Shown here in pieces: positions 18,437 through 27,592 of a DNA stretch of 64,000 nt. Below the pieces are notes generated by a model, which saw only the letters and a program-made list of their open reading frames with translations, was not told the origin of the DNA and made no database searches. The DNA comes from Bradyrhizobium elkanii WSM2783 (GTDB taxonomy: Bacteria; Pseudomonadota; Alphaproteobacteria; Rhizobiales; Xanthobacteraceae). Location of the stretch: the NCBI RefSeq assembly GCF_000472865.1, contig NZ_AXAP01000028.1:40558-104557 (forward strand), read 5' to 3'. Every line of letters starts with the position of its first letter. Position 1 is the stretch's first letter. The translations under genes were made by a program, and so were the position numbers.

Positions 18437-19156
18437 ATGTCCAATCGCCCGTTCCGCCGCCTGTCGCTCTGCGCTGCCGCCCTCGGCGCGCTGGCCATCG
18501 CCGCACTTGCCGCAGCCCCCTCGCGGGCGGCTGAAGACGCCGTGATCATTCCCGTCCCGACGCTCGACGCAAAGGCCACCGATGGCATCCAGACCGCGGT
18601 GCTCGCGGGCGGCTGCTTCTGGGGCGTACAGGGCGTGTTCCAGCACACCGCTGGCGTCGTCAGCGCGGTGTCCGGCTATGCCGGCGGCAACAAGGCGACC
18701 GCTGACTACAACATGGTCTCCACCGGCACGACCGGACACGCGGAATCCGTCGAGATCAAGTACAACCCGAAGCAGGTTTCCTACGGCAAGCTCCTGCAGA
18801 TCTTCTTCTCGGTCGTGCACGACCCGACGCAGTTGAATCGCCAGGGTCCGGACACCGGCACGCAATACCGCTCGGCGATCTTCGCCACCAGCGACGATCA
18901 GAAGAAGGTGGCGGAGGCCTATATCGCCCAGCTCAACGCCGCCAAGGTCTACAAGAAACCGATCGTGACCAAGGTCGGGCCGCTCGAGGGGTTCTATCCC
19001 GCGGAGGCCTATCACCAGGACTACCTGACGCTGCACCCCAACCAACCCTATATTGCGTATAACGACATCCCGAAGGTCGAGAACCTGAAGAAGATCTTCG
19101 CGGAGAACTACATCGAGAAGCCGACACTGGTCGGGAACACCAAGGTCACGAATTGA
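18437..19156 (+). CDS. msrA: Peptide-methionine (S)-S-oxide reductase MsrA, exported
   Basis: MsrA reduces methionine-S-sulfoxide in proteins. The 239-residue product has a clear signal peptide (LSLCAAALGALAIAALAAAPSRA, residues 9-31), so it should act in the periplasm. The catalytic motif GCFWG is at 59-63 with Cys60 as nucleophile, followed by the substrate-pocket pattern SGYAGG and the DPTQLNRQGPDTGTQYRS block. msrB follows 143 bases downstream across a repeat, so the two may share expression. Confidence 0.95.
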   Translation: MSNRPFRRLSLCAAALGALAIAALAAAPSRAAEDAVIIPVPTLDAKATDGIQTAVLAGGCFWGVQGVFQHTAGVVSAVSGYAGGNKATADYNMVSTGTTGHAESVEIKYNPKQVSYGKLLQIFFSVVHDPTQLNRQGPDTGTQYRSAIFATSDDQKKVAEAYIAQLNAAKVYKKPIVTKVGPLEGFYPAEAYHQDYLTLHPNQPYIAYNDIPKVENLKKIFAENYIEKPTLVGNTKVTN

Positions 19157-19169
19157 CGGAATAGTTTCC

Positions 19170-19280
19170 GTCATTGCGAGCGAAGCGAAACAATCCACCT
19201 CTCCGCATGTTGCGGCATGGATTGCTTCGCGGAGCCTGTCATCGGGCGGCGCTTCGCGCCGACCCGGTGGCTCGCAATGA
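19170..19280. repeat. Palindromic repeat between msrA and msrB
   Basis: Same family as 4988-5072: it starts GTCATTGCGAGCG and ends GCTCGCAATGA, with AACAATCCA / TGGATTGCTT inner arms. It carries an extra block (GAGCCTGTCATCGGGCGGCG) near its right end that recurs at 11092-11112. Confidence 0.85.
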
Positions 19281-19299
19281 TGCAAAGAAAGGAGCTTTC

Positions 19300-19710
19300 A
19301 TGTCCGACACCAAGACCCCAGACAAGGTCGTCAAGAGCGATGCCGAATGGCGCAAGGAATTGACGCCGATGCAATATGCGGTGCTGCGCGAGAAGGCGAC
19401 CGAGCGTCCCTTCACCGGCGAATACGAGCACGATCAGCGCAAGGGCACCTATGTCTGCGCCGGCTGCGGCCAGACGCTGTTCGAGTCCGACGCCAAGTTC
19501 GATTCGGGCTGCGGCTGGCCGAGCTTCACGCAGCCGGCGGCGGAAAGCCATGTCGACGAGGAGACTGACCTCAGCCACGGCATGGTCCGCACCGAGGTAC
19601 TGTGCTCGAAATGCAGCGGCCATCTCGGCCACGTCTTCCCCGACGGCCCCGGCCCGACCGGCCTGCGCTACTGTATCAACTCGGCAGCGCTGAAGCTGCA
19701 GCCGAAGTAA
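19300..19710 (+). CDS. msrB: Peptide-methionine (R)-S-oxide reductase MsrB
   Basis: MsrB reduces methionine-R-sulfoxide. I start at 19300 (MSDTKTPDKVV), with AAAGGAGCTTTC just upstream; an upstream in-frame start would read through the repeat. The 136-residue protein has the zinc ligands Cys53/Cys56 and Cys102/Cys105 and the catalytic Cys125 in RYCINSA. There is no signal peptide, so unlike the preceding MsrA it should stay in the cytoplasm. Confidence 0.95.
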   Translation: MSDTKTPDKVVKSDAEWRKELTPMQYAVLREKATERPFTGEYEHDQRKGTYVCAGCGQTLFESDAKFDSGCGWPSFTQPAAESHVDEETDLSHGMVRTEVLCSKCSGHLGHVFPDGPGPTGLRYCINSAALKLQPK

Positions 19711-19718
19711 TCTGCTCT

Positions 19719-19807
19719 CGTCATGGCCGGGCTTGTCCCGGCCATCCACGAAGATACTTGCTCGAGCAACAAAGACGTGGATGCCCGGGACAAGCCCGGG
19801 CATGACG
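19719..19807. repeat. Palindromic repeat after msrB
   Basis: CGTCATGGCCGGGCTTGTCC at the left pairs with GGGACAAGCCCGGGCATGACG at the right, with ATCCACG / CGTGGAT inner arms. It lies between the convergent msrB and Rieske-reductase genes and probably folds in both transcripts. Confidence 0.88.
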
Positions 19808-19826
19808 GCAGTATACCGAGGGTAGG

Positions 19827-21356
19827 CTACGCCGCCAACGCGCCGCGCTCCATGGCGAGTTCAGCCTCGAGGCTCGCAATATCCCGATAGATCGACGCCA
19901 CCGCGAGCACGCGGCCGCCTCTCTTGTAGCGCACCACGCAGTCCCGCCCAGCGATATCGCCGTCGACGTCGATCTCGTCCCATTTCTCGGCGTGGCCGAC
20001 ATAGTTGATCGGCACGTCGTAATGCTGGCTCCAGAAGAACGGCACCGCATCGAAGACTTCGCGCTGGCCCAGCATGTTGCGCGCAGCTAGCTGGCCCTGG
20101 CGCTCTGCCACCACCCAGTGTTCGACGCGGATGTTCTCACCGGAATGCGGATCCGGCCAGCGGGCGATGTCGCCCGCCGCATAAATGCCGGGGCTGCTGG
20201 TTTCCAGATAGGCGTTGACGGTGACGCCGCGATCGATCGCAAGCCCGGCCTTTTCGGCCAGCGCGAGACGCGGCCGCACGCCGACGCCGATCACGACGAG
20301 ATCGGCCTCGAGCACACCGCCGCTCTGCAGGCTCGCGCGCTTGCCGTCGATCGCGGTGACGGTGTCGCCGAGGTGAAAGACAACGCCGTGCTCTTCGTGC
20401 AGGCTGCGGACGAAGTCGCCCATTTCGGGCCCGAGCACGCGCTCCATCGGCCGCTGCTCCAACCCGACGACGTGGACCTCGATATCCCTCGCCCGCAGCG
20501 AGGCCGCGACCTCGAGCCCGATGAAACTTGCACCGATCACAACCGCGCGGCGCGCGCCGCTCGCGGAAGCGATGATCGCGCGGCAATCATCCAGCGAGCG
20601 CAAGAGATGAACATGGGGCTGGTCCGCGCCCGGAATCAACAGACGCACCGGCTCCGCGCCGGTCGCCAGCAACAACCGGTCATAGGGCAAGGCCTTGCCA
20701 TCGGCGAGCACGACCTGGCGCGCAGCAGGATCGATCGACGCGACTTTGGTCTTGAGCCGCAGATCGATCGCGGCGTCAGAATAGAAATCGTCCGGACGCA
20801 GCGGCAGCCAGTCCTCTGGCGCGCTGCCGGCGAGATAATCCTTCGACAGGTTCGGCCGATCGACAGGCGCCGCCGCCTCGCCGCTCAGCATCGTGATGCT
20901 GCCGTGATAATCCTGTCGTCGCAGCATCTCGGCGGCGGCAAATCCCGCCGCGCCACCGCCCACGATCACGATGCGGCCGGGCGCATCGATCACGCCTTTC
21001 ACCCGGGGCTTGGGCTGTTCGCGCTTCTCGCGGACAAAGATGCGCTCGCCTTCGTGCTCGACCTTCCACACCGCGAGCGTGCTCAACGCCGGAGCGCGTG
21101 CAGCCTCGCCGGTGCGCAGATCGAAACAGGCGTGATGCCAGGGACAGCGGACGCTCTCGCCGACGACGAGGCCTTCCGCCAGCGGCCCGTGATAATGGCT
21201 GCAATGGGCGTCGATCGCGAAGACGTCCGACCCTGAACGCACCAGCAATACGTCTTCATCGCCGACATGGCCGAGCAGAGTGGCGCCGGAGAAGTCGGAG
21301 GGCGCCACGCCTTGCGACAGATCGGGACCGGAGGGTTGGGCTTGCTGGTCGGCCAT
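19827..21356 (-). CDS. Rieske-FAD-dependent pyridine nucleotide oxidoreductase
   Basis: A 509-residue fusion: an N-terminal Rieske [2Fe-2S] domain (Cys52/His54 in CSHYHG and Cys71/His74 in CPWHHACFD) followed by a FAD/NAD(P)H reductase of the rubredoxin-reductase/AIF-like type. The first dinucleotide fold is IVIVGGGAAGFAAAEMLRR; the second is RRAVVIGASFIGLEVAASL; the FAD-end motif is GIYAAGDIARWPD. AIF-like proteins with this layout transfer electrons from NAD(P)H, but the partner is unknown. It is a single gene flanked by a repeat and a YqeY gene transcribed the same way. Confidence 0.85.
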   Translation of the reverse strand: MADQQAQPSGPDLSQGVAPSDFSGATLLGHVGDEDVLLVRSGSDVFAIDAHCSHYHGPLAEGLVVGESVRCPWHHACFDLRTGEAARAPALSTLAVWKVEHEGERIFVREKREQPKPRVKGVIDAPGRIVIVGGGAAGFAAAEMLRRQDYHGSITMLSGEAAAPVDRPNLSKDYLAGSAPEDWLPLRPDDFYSDAAIDLRLKTKVASIDPAARQVVLADGKALPYDRLLLATGAEPVRLLIPGADQPHVHLLRSLDDCRAIIASASGARRAVVIGASFIGLEVAASLRARDIEVHVVGLEQRPMERVLGPEMGDFVRSLHEEHGVVFHLGDTVTAIDGKRASLQSGGVLEADLVVIGVGVRPRLALAEKAGLAIDRGVTVNAYLETSSPGIYAAGDIARWPDPHSGENIRVEHWVVAERQGQLAARNMLGQREVFDAVPFFWSQHYDVPINYVGHAEKWDEIDVDGDIAGRDCVVRYKRGGRVLAVASIYRDIASLEAELAMERGALAA

Positions 21357-21395
21357 GATGTCCTCCGTCGGTTTGAAACTGGTCCGTTCGAAGCC

Positions 21396-21848
21396 CTATC
21401 CCAGCGCCGCCTTCACCAGGCCACTGGCTTTCGCAAAATCCATCTGCCCGGTGTACTTCGCCTTCAACGCGCCGATCACCTTGCCCATGTCCTTGACCCC
21501 GGCAGCATTGGTCTCGGCGATCGCGGCTGATATCGCGGCCTTCACCTCATCCTCCGACATCTGCTTCGGCAGATAGGCTGAGATCACCGCGATCTCCTCG
21601 CGCTCCTGCGCGGCGAGCTCGGCGCGGCCGCCCTTGTCGTAGAGCTCGACCGCTTCCTGGCGCTGCTTGATCATTTTCTGCAGCACGCCGAGCAATTCGG
21701 CATCAGAAAGCGGCGGCTTGCCTTGGCCGCGCGCGTCGATATCGGCGTTCTTGATGGTCGAATTGACCATGCGCAGCGTGGAGAGCTTGCGCTCCTCCTT
21801 CGCCTTCATGGCGTCCTTGACCGCGTTGTTGATGTCGTCGCGCAGCAT
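21396..21848 (-). CDS. GatB/YqeY domain protein
   Basis: A 150-residue YqeY-family protein starting MLRDDINNAVKDAMKAKEE at 21848; an upstream extension to 21980 overlaps the neighbouring gene and lacks the family pattern. Typical features are LSTLRMVNSTIKNADID near the start and AAGVKDMGKVIGALKAKY near the end. YqeY resembles the tail domain of the GatB amidotransferase subunit and is thought to bind tRNA; its role is uncertain. In alphaproteobacteria it often neighbours carA, as here. Confidence 0.88.
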   Translation of the reverse strand: MLRDDINNAVKDAMKAKEERKLSTLRMVNSTIKNADIDARGQGKPPLSDAELLGVLQKMIKQRQEAVELYDKGGRAELAAQEREEIAVISAYLPKQMSEDEVKAAISAAIAETNAAGVKDMGKVIGALKAKYTGQMDFAKASGLVKAALG

Positions 21849-21907
21849 GGCCGTGTCCCTGAATGATGAAACCTTCCATCTAGGCCGTTCGTTCCGCGAG
21901 AACAACC

Positions 21908-22609
21908 TCAGTTCCGCAGCCATTCGACCAGCGCGTTCGCGGTCGCCTCGGGCTGTTCCGGCTGCGGCAGGTGCCCGCAACTAGGCAGGATCACGAGCTT
22001 GGCGCCTGGAATGCCGTTCGCCATCTCAACCGACAGCGAATTCGGGATGGTGTGGTCCTCGTCGCCCGTCAGCACCAGGGTCGGGCACTTAATCCAGGCC
22101 AGCGTCGGCCGCGAGTCGGGCCGGCTGATCACCGCCGTCTGCTGGCGGATGAAGCCCTCGACCCCGACATCCTCGCCCATCTCGTGGACAAGCCGGCGCA
22201 GGCCGGCGTCCTCCCGCCGCGACGGGTGCACGAAGCCGGGAAACAGCTCATCCAACACACCGCGGAAATCGCCGCTTTTGGCGCGGGCCATCATGCCGCG
22301 GCGGCGTTCGGAGGCCTCCGGCGTATCAGGGCGGGCCTGGGTATTGATCAGCGCCAGCTTTGCCACCCGCTCCGGCGCCTGGCGCATGATCTCGAAGGCG
22401 ATGTAGCCGCCCATCGAATGCCCGGCCAGCGCAAAGCGCGGCGGCGCCTCGGCCAGGATCCGACGCGCGATCGCCCCCATATGGTCGTCGCGGATGTGGT
22501 TGGCGACCGTGACCGGCCCGAGCCGCCACAACGCCGGCACGACAGGGGCAAAGATCCGCGGCGAAGAAACCAGGCCCGGGACGAGCAGGATCGGCATCGT
22601 GTTGTCCAT
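21908..22609 (-). CDS. Alpha/beta hydrolase
   Basis: A 233-residue serine hydrolase of the alpha/beta fold. The nucleophile elbow is GHSMGGYIAF (Ser about residue 64), the acid is probably in LTGDEDHTIPN, and the histidine in PSCGHLPQPEQP. No signal peptide. It lies between the yqeY-like gene (same strand) and carA (opposite strand). Substrate unknown. Confidence 0.85.
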   Translation of the reverse strand: MDNTMPILLVPGLVSSPRIFAPVVPALWRLGPVTVANHIRDDHMGAIARRILAEAPPRFALAGHSMGGYIAFEIMRQAPERVAKLALINTQARPDTPEASERRRGMMARAKSGDFRGVLDELFPGFVHPSRREDAGLRRLVHEMGEDVGVEGFIRQQTAVISRPDSRPTLAWIKCPTLVLTGDEDHTIPNSLSVEMANGIPGAKLVILPSCGHLPQPEQPEATANALVEWLRN

Positions 22610-22766
22610 GCGGGCTCCGAAACGGGCAATTTGGCCGGGAAACGAGGTTATGGTGGGAACCCTAGCTTAAAACCCCGGAACCGCCAGTCAAATAGGCGCA
22701 AAACCCGTGTGCATGGATGCCCTTTCGCTTTGACGCGGCAGGATGTGGGAACTATGTAAAGGGCTC

Positions 22767-23957
22767 ATGACCACATCCGAAAACGCTTCAGCCTGGCCGG
22801 ACCACAAACCGACCGCGCTCCTCGTGCTCGCCGATGGCACCGTGCTGGAAGGCTTTGGCCTCGGCGCGGAAGGCCAGGCCGTCGGCGAAGTCTGCTTCAA
22901 CACCGCCATGACCGGCTATGAGGAGATCCTGACCGATCCCTCCTATGCCGGGCAGATCATCACTTTCACCTTCCCGCATATCGGCAACGTCGGCACCAAC
23001 GACGAAGACATCGAGACGGTGAACATGGCGGCAACGCCGGGCGCGCGCGGGGTCATCCTCCGCACCGCGATATCGGATCCCTCGAACTACCGCGCCACCC
23101 GCCATCTCGATCAATGGCTGAAAGCGCGCGGCATCATCGGCCTGTCGGGCATCGACACCCGCGCGCTCACGGCGCTGATCCGCAGCAAGGGCATGCCGAA
23201 CGCCGTCATCGCGCATTCGAAGGACGGCAGGTTCGACCTGCACGGCCTCAAGGAAGAAGCGCGGGAATGGCCCGGCCTCGAAGGCATGGACCTGGTGCCG
23301 ATGGTGACCTCCGGTCAGCGCTTCACCTGGGACGAGACGCCCTGGGAATGGGACAAGGGCTACGGCCGGCAGACCACCCCTGAATTCAACGTGGTCGCGG
23401 TCGACTACGGCATCAAGCGCAACATCCTGCGCCTGCTCGCCGGCGTCGGCTGCAAGGTCACGGTGGTGCCGGCGACCACGTCGGCCGAAGACATCCTCGC
23501 GATGAACCCGGACGGCGTGTTCTTGAGCAACGGCCCCGGCGATCCCGCCGCGACCGGCAAATATGCCGTGCCCGTCATCCAGAAGGTGATCGAGTCGGGC
23601 ACGCCGACCTTCGGCATCTGCTTGGGGCATCAGATGCTCGGGCTCGCCGTCGGCGCCAAGACCAGAAAGATGCACCAGGGCCATCACGGCGCCAATCACC
23701 CGGTGAAGGACGAGACCACCGGCAAGGTCGAGATCACCTCGATGAACCATGGCTTTGCCGTGGACCAGGCGACATTGCCCGCCGGCGCAACACAGACCCA
23801 TATCTCGTTGTTCGACGGCTCCAATTGCGGCATCCAGCTCGACGGCAAGCCGGTGTTCTCCGTGCAGTATCACCCGGAGGCGTCGCCCGGCCCGCGCGAC
23901 TCGCATTACCTCTTCAAGCGCTTCGCCGACCTGATGCGCGACAAGAAGCGGGCGTAG
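22767..23957 (+). CDS. carA: Carbamoyl-phosphate synthase small subunit
   Basis: CarA hydrolyses glutamine and channels ammonia to CarB for arginine and pyrimidine synthesis. I take the ATG at 22767 (MTTSENASAWP), giving 396 residues. The N-terminal domain has TALLVLADGTVLEG and CFNTAMTGYEEILTDPSYAG; the class I amidotransferase domain has the nucleophile Cys in FGICLGHQMLG and the triad HPEASPGP near the end. carB lies about 8 kb downstream in the same direction, so the subunits are not one operon here. Confidence 0.97.
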   Translation: MTTSENASAWPDHKPTALLVLADGTVLEGFGLGAEGQAVGEVCFNTAMTGYEEILTDPSYAGQIITFTFPHIGNVGTNDEDIETVNMAATPGARGVILRTAISDPSNYRATRHLDQWLKARGIIGLSGIDTRALTALIRSKGMPNAVIAHSKDGRFDLHGLKEEAREWPGLEGMDLVPMVTSGQRFTWDETPWEWDKGYGRQTTPEFNVVAVDYGIKRNILRLLAGVGCKVTVVPATTSAEDILAMNPDGVFLSNGPGDPAATGKYAVPVIQKVIESGTPTFGICLGHQMLGLAVGAKTRKMHQGHHGANHPVKDETTGKVEITSMNHGFAVDQATLPAGATQTHISLFDGSNCGIQLDGKPVFSVQYHPEASPGPRDSHYLFKRFADLMRDKKRA

Positions 23958-23982
23958 GAACGTAGGCGGCCGAAATGAAGTT

Positions 23983-24067
23983 GTAGGATGGGTAGAGCGA
24001 AGCGAAACCCATCATCTGGTGGCTCACGGCAATCGCGATGGGTTTCGCTTCGCTCTACCCATCCTAC
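23983..24067. repeat. Palindromic repeat (GTAGGATGGGTAGAGCGAAGCG type)
   Basis: The arms GTAGGATGGGTAGAGCGAAG and its complement CTTCGCTCTACCCATCCTAC flank a short centre, giving a nearly perfect hairpin of about 30 bp per arm. It ends 11 bases before the next gene start, so it likely also shapes that gene's leader. Confidence 0.9.
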
Positions 24068-24078
24068 GGGAGCTTCCC

Positions 24079-24606
24079 ATGTCCGTCGTCAAGGCCGATA
24101 CAACGCCGCTCACGATCGTCTTCGAGGATGACGGCCTGGTGCCGAACAATCGGCTGCCGTTCCTGGTCTACAAGGCGACCGTCGACGTCGACAACGAGCA
24201 TCCGGAGAAGACTATCGAAGGGTTGTTCGGCGCCAATGGCTGGGGCGCTATGTGGCGCAATGGCGTCTACGATTACCTGCACTATCATTCGACCGTGCAC
24301 GAGGTGCTCGGCGTCTCACGAGGACATGCGCGCGTACAGTTCGGCGGCGATCGCGGCAAGGTGCTGGAGATCTCCGCCGGAGACGTCGCGATCCTGCCCG
24401 CCGGCACCGGGCACCAATTGATTGCCGCGAGCGATGATTTCTGCGTGGTCGGCGCCTATCCGCCGGGACCGTCGATGGAGATCACGCGACCGACGCCCGA
24501 AAATCACGCCAAGGCGCTGAAGACGATCCCACAGGTCGCGACACCCAAGACCGATCCGGTGATGGGCGAGAATGGGCCGCTGGTGAGGTTGTGGAAGCGC
24601 GGCTGA
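24079..24606 (+). CDS. Cupin-domain protein, YjlB type
   Basis: A 175-residue cupin protein that matches the YjlB family by its layout: IVFEDDGLVPNNRLP at the N-terminus, a metal-site motif YHSTVHEVLG in the middle and PAGTGHQLI as the second cupin motif. I use the ATG at 24079 with CGGGAGCTTCCC upstream; earlier in-frame codons lie inside the palindromic repeat. Function unknown. Confidence 0.82.
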   Translation: MSVVKADTTPLTIVFEDDGLVPNNRLPFLVYKATVDVDNEHPEKTIEGLFGANGWGAMWRNGVYDYLHYHSTVHEVLGVSRGHARVQFGGDRGKVLEISAGDVAILPAGTGHQLIAASDDFCVVGAYPPGPSMEITRPTPENHAKALKTIPQVATPKTDPVMGENGPLVRLWKRG

Positions 24607-24988
24607 CCGTGCGGGCCAAGTGGCCCATCGCGCGTCCCCATGGGGTCAGCAGGACCGAAAGATGCGGGAAGTGCCCGCGGGGATATGCCTACGAGCGGGC
24701 ACATAGCGCAACGAGCTAGCGATGGCCCGACTGGTTCACATTCACGCTTGTGCTAGATTGTACTCGTGGAGGTAGTTGAAACAGTCGTTCTTCGACATCG
24801 GACTTTATAGCATTTGATTCAATAATCTGCCCCGCGGGCGTCGGGTCGCGTCTTATGCTGCACACCCCCTCTTGCACAGCTGACATCCCTTGCCTGAACG
24901 CGAAGACTTCGAAGTCGAAGCATCCAACGATTGTGGAGGCCTGCCCCCATAAATCACGACAGCACACATCAGTTGAGGAGTAGTCGAT
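24607..24988. other. Intergenic region, no gene recognised
   Basis: These 382 bases carry no open frame with a family pattern or a good ribosome-binding site. Base composition is lower in GC around 24740-24830 (TAGATTGTACTC, TTTATAGCATTTGATTC), which fits a promoter region for the DUF1254 gene that begins at 24989 with GAGGAGTAG upstream. Confidence 0.5.
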
Positions 24989-26446
24989 ATGTTTCGAGGA
25001 ATTCTGACGCTGACTTTGTCTCTCGGCCTGGGCGCGGCGGCTCTGCCCGCTGCGCTTGCGCAACAAGCGGCGCCGGCAATCACCGAGCAGGAAGCGCACG
25101 CCATCGCGGTGGACGCCTATATTTATTTCTACCCTATCCTGTCGATGGACGTGACGCGGAAGCAATTCACCAACGGCACCACCGATTTCAAGGGCCCGAT
25201 GAACACGTTCGTCAACGTGCCCGAATATCCGCCGGCGAATTTCAAGGGCGTGGTGCGCTCCAACTTCGACACGCTCTATTCCGTGTCATGGCTCGACATG
25301 ACCAAGGAGCCTGTGGTGGTCTCGGTACCCGATACCGACGGGCGCTACTACCTGCTGCCGATGCTGGACATGTGGAGCGATGTCTTTGCGTCGCCGGGGT
25401 GGCGGACGACGGGCACCAAGGCGGGCACCTTCCTGCTGACGCCTCCCGGCTGGCGACCGGATCTGCGTGACAGATTTATCGATGAGTTCAAGCTCCCGAG
25501 AGACACGCAGCGGATCGACGCACCAACGCCTTATGTCTGGGTGATCGGCCGTACCAAGACCGACGGCCCGGCAGACTACGATGCGGTTCACAAGATCCAG
25601 GCGGGTTACAAGGTCGCGCCGCTTTCAGAATTCGGCAAGACGCCCAAACCCGTCGAATTCAAGCCCGACCCAAGCGTCGACATGAAGACGCCGCCGAAAG
25701 TCCAGGTCGATACGATGACGGCCGGCGTGTATTTCGCCTATGCGGCCGAACTGCTGAAGCTTCACCCGCCTCATATCACCGATCAGCCGATCATCGCGCA
25801 GATGAAGAAGATCGGCATCGAGCCAGGCAAGAGCTTCGACATCGGCAGGATCGACCCTGTCCTGCAGCGCGCCGTCGAGACCGCCCCGCAGGACGCGCAG
25901 AAGCTGATGGCCTGGAAGGTGCCGACGCTTGCGCGGGTTGCCAATGGCTGGTCGATGAACACCGATACGATGGGTGTTTACGGCAACTACTATCTGAAGC
26001 GTGCCATCGTCTCGCAATTGGGGCTCGGCGCGAATCTGCCCGAGGACGCCATCTATCCGCTCAATCTCGGCGACGAGACCGGCAAGCCGCTCGACGGCGC
26101 AAGCAAGTACACCATCACGTTCGAGAAGAATGCCGCCCCGCCGGTCAACGCGTTCTGGTCGATCACGCTGTACGATCCGGAAGGCTTCCAGGTCGGCAAT
26201 GTGCTGAACCGCTTCGCAGTCAGCAGTTGGATGCCGTTCAAGTATGATGCGGACGGCTCGCTCGATCTTTACTTCCAGAACGAAAGCCCGGGCAAGGACA
26301 AGGAAGCCAATTGGCTTCCGGCGCCGAAGGGCCCCTTCAACCTGACCATGCGCCTCTACAGTCCGAAGTCCGAGGCGCTGACCGGAAAATGGAATCCTCC
26401 GCCCGTCGTCAAGACGCAGGCAACGCTGGGATTGTCGGCACAGTAA
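24989..26446 (+). CDS. DUF1254/DUF1214 secreted protein
   Basis: A 485-residue exported protein. The signal peptide is LTLTLSLGLGAAALPAALAQ (residues 6-25). The first part carries the DUF1254 pattern (AVDAYIYFYPILSMDVTRKQ, then SNFDTLYSVSWLDMTKEPVV) and the last part the DUF1214 pattern (PPVNAFWSITLYDPEGF and FNLTMRLYSPK near the end). Family function is unknown; members are common in soil bacteria. The start at 24989 follows GAGGAGTAGTCGAT. Confidence 0.9.
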   Translation: MFRGILTLTLSLGLGAAALPAALAQQAAPAITEQEAHAIAVDAYIYFYPILSMDVTRKQFTNGTTDFKGPMNTFVNVPEYPPANFKGVVRSNFDTLYSVSWLDMTKEPVVVSVPDTDGRYYLLPMLDMWSDVFASPGWRTTGTKAGTFLLTPPGWRPDLRDRFIDEFKLPRDTQRIDAPTPYVWVIGRTKTDGPADYDAVHKIQAGYKVAPLSEFGKTPKPVEFKPDPSVDMKTPPKVQVDTMTAGVYFAYAAELLKLHPPHITDQPIIAQMKKIGIEPGKSFDIGRIDPVLQRAVETAPQDAQKLMAWKVPTLARVANGWSMNTDTMGVYGNYYLKRAIVSQLGLGANLPEDAIYPLNLGDETGKPLDGASKYTITFEKNAAPPVNAFWSITLYDPEGFQVGNVLNRFAVSSWMPFKYDADGSLDLYFQNESPGKDKEANWLPAPKGPFNLTMRLYSPKSEALTGKWNPPPVVKTQATLGLSAQ

Positions 26447-26483
26447 ATCTCGATCGGGCGTCGGCGCCGTCTCAAGACCCACT

Positions 26484-26522
26484 AAAGCGGGATGACTTTT
26501 CTTCGAATCGTCATCCCGCTTT
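26484..26522. repeat. Inverted repeat AAAGCGGGATGAC, terminator-like
   Basis: AAAGCGGGATGAC and GTCATCCCGCTTT form a perfect 13-bp stem around a 13-base loop, followed after TGATC by TTTTT. It lies 37 bases after the DUF1254 stop and may act as its terminator. The following CCGGTGCCCACTTTTCTGG block is another sequence often seen between rhizobial genes. Confidence 0.75.
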
Positions 26523-26694
26523 GATCTTTTTCGGAAAACCGGTGCCCACTTTTCTGGATCATGCTCTAGATTGGCTCGCGCAATCAATTGGGCGAGTTGA
26601 TCAGACGGCTGGCGGATGACGGATCCGGTTCGCAGCCTCCGCACTTTCGGACGCCGCCCCCGTCTCAGTGACGGCCCATCGAGGGAGCAAGAAG

Positions 26695-27120
26695 ATGCCG
26701 ACCACCTTCACGCCGATGACCGCGCTGCTGGGCGGAGCCTTGATCGGCCTTTCCGCCGTGGCGTTGATGGCGTTCGCCGGGCGGATCGCGGGAGTGAGCG
26801 GCATCGCCGCCCGCCTGCTTCCGCCGTTCAACGATCAGGAATGGCCCGGTCGCCTCGCCTTCATTGCCGGGCTCGTCGCCGCGCCCGTCGTGGTACGGGT
26901 TGCGATCGGCAGCCTTCCGCCGCAAGCCATCGAGACCGGCGGCATACTTTTGGCGATCGCGGGCCTTTTGGTTGGCTTCGGTTCGGTATGGGGCAGCGGC
27001 TGTACCTCCGGCCACGGCGTCTGCGGCATATCGCGGCTGTCGCTTCGATCCATTGTCGCTACACTGGTCTTCATGGCGACGGGATTTGCGACGACCTTCA
27101 TCATCCGGCATCTCGCATGA
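26695..27120 (+). CDS. YeeE/YedE family membrane protein (first half-transporter)
   Basis: A 141-residue protein with about four membrane spans and the conserved cysteine motif GSGCTSGHGVCGISRLS near residues 100-116, typical of YeeE/YedE (thiosulfate-uptake type) proteins. I start at 26695, with GAGGGAGCAAGAAG upstream. The stop overlaps the next gene's ATG (ATGA). In many proteobacteria the long YeeE is split into two small proteins encoded together, as seen here. Transport of a sulfur compound is inferred from family and from the adjacent persulfide-dioxygenase gene. Confidence 0.85.
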   Translation: MPTTFTPMTALLGGALIGLSAVALMAFAGRIAGVSGIAARLLPPFNDQEWPGRLAFIAGLVAAPVVVRVAIGSLPPQAIETGGILLAIAGLLVGFGSVWGSGCTSGHGVCGISRLSLRSIVATLVFMATGFATTFIIRHLA

Positions 27121-27581
27121 GGTCCCGCATGTCTGTTCTGATCCAGTTCGTCATCGGCCTGGCATTCGGACTCGGGCTACTGGTCTCCGGCATGTCCAAT
27201 CCGGCGAAGGTCCTGAACTTCCTAGACCTCGCGGCGATTCGCACGGGATCGTGGGATCCCAGTCTCGTATTCGTGATGCTAGGTGCCGTCATCATCACGT
27301 TTATCGGCTTCAGGCTTGTGCTGAAGTGGCCGCGACCGGTTCTTGCGGGTGCATTCCATCTGCCGACCAAAACCGATTTCGATTTGCGCGTGATCGTCGG
27401 ACCTGCGATTTTCGGGGTAGGCTGGGGTATCGCCGGTTTCTGTCCCGGTCCCGCCTTCGTGGCGCTTGGTTATGGATCGTCGGCGTCGATCCAGTTCATG
27501 ATTGCCATGCTGGTCGGGATGGCCGGCGCCCGCGCGCTCGCCGACCGGCAGCCGGCGCTTGCCGGATCACTTTACGAGTAG
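27117..27581 (+). CDS. YeeE/YedE-related (DUF6691) membrane protein, second half
   Basis: A 154-residue membrane protein with four spans; a start at 27129 (MSVLIQFVIG) is equally possible. Motifs include GLLVSGMSNPAKVLNFLD near the N-terminus and GICP-like WGIAGFCPGPAFVALGYG in the third span, matching the partner half of split YeeE transporters. Translation is coupled to the preceding gene by an ATGA overlap, and the hydrolase gene follows 11 bases later. Confidence 0.85.
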   Translation: MRSRMSVLIQFVIGLAFGLGLLVSGMSNPAKVLNFLDLAAIRTGSWDPSLVFVMLGAVIITFIGFRLVLKWPRPVLAGAFHLPTKTDFDLRVIVGPAIFGVGWGIAGFCPGPAFVALGYGSSASIQFMIAMLVGMAGARALADRQPALAGSLYE

Positions 27582-27592
27582 AGGAGCAGCCC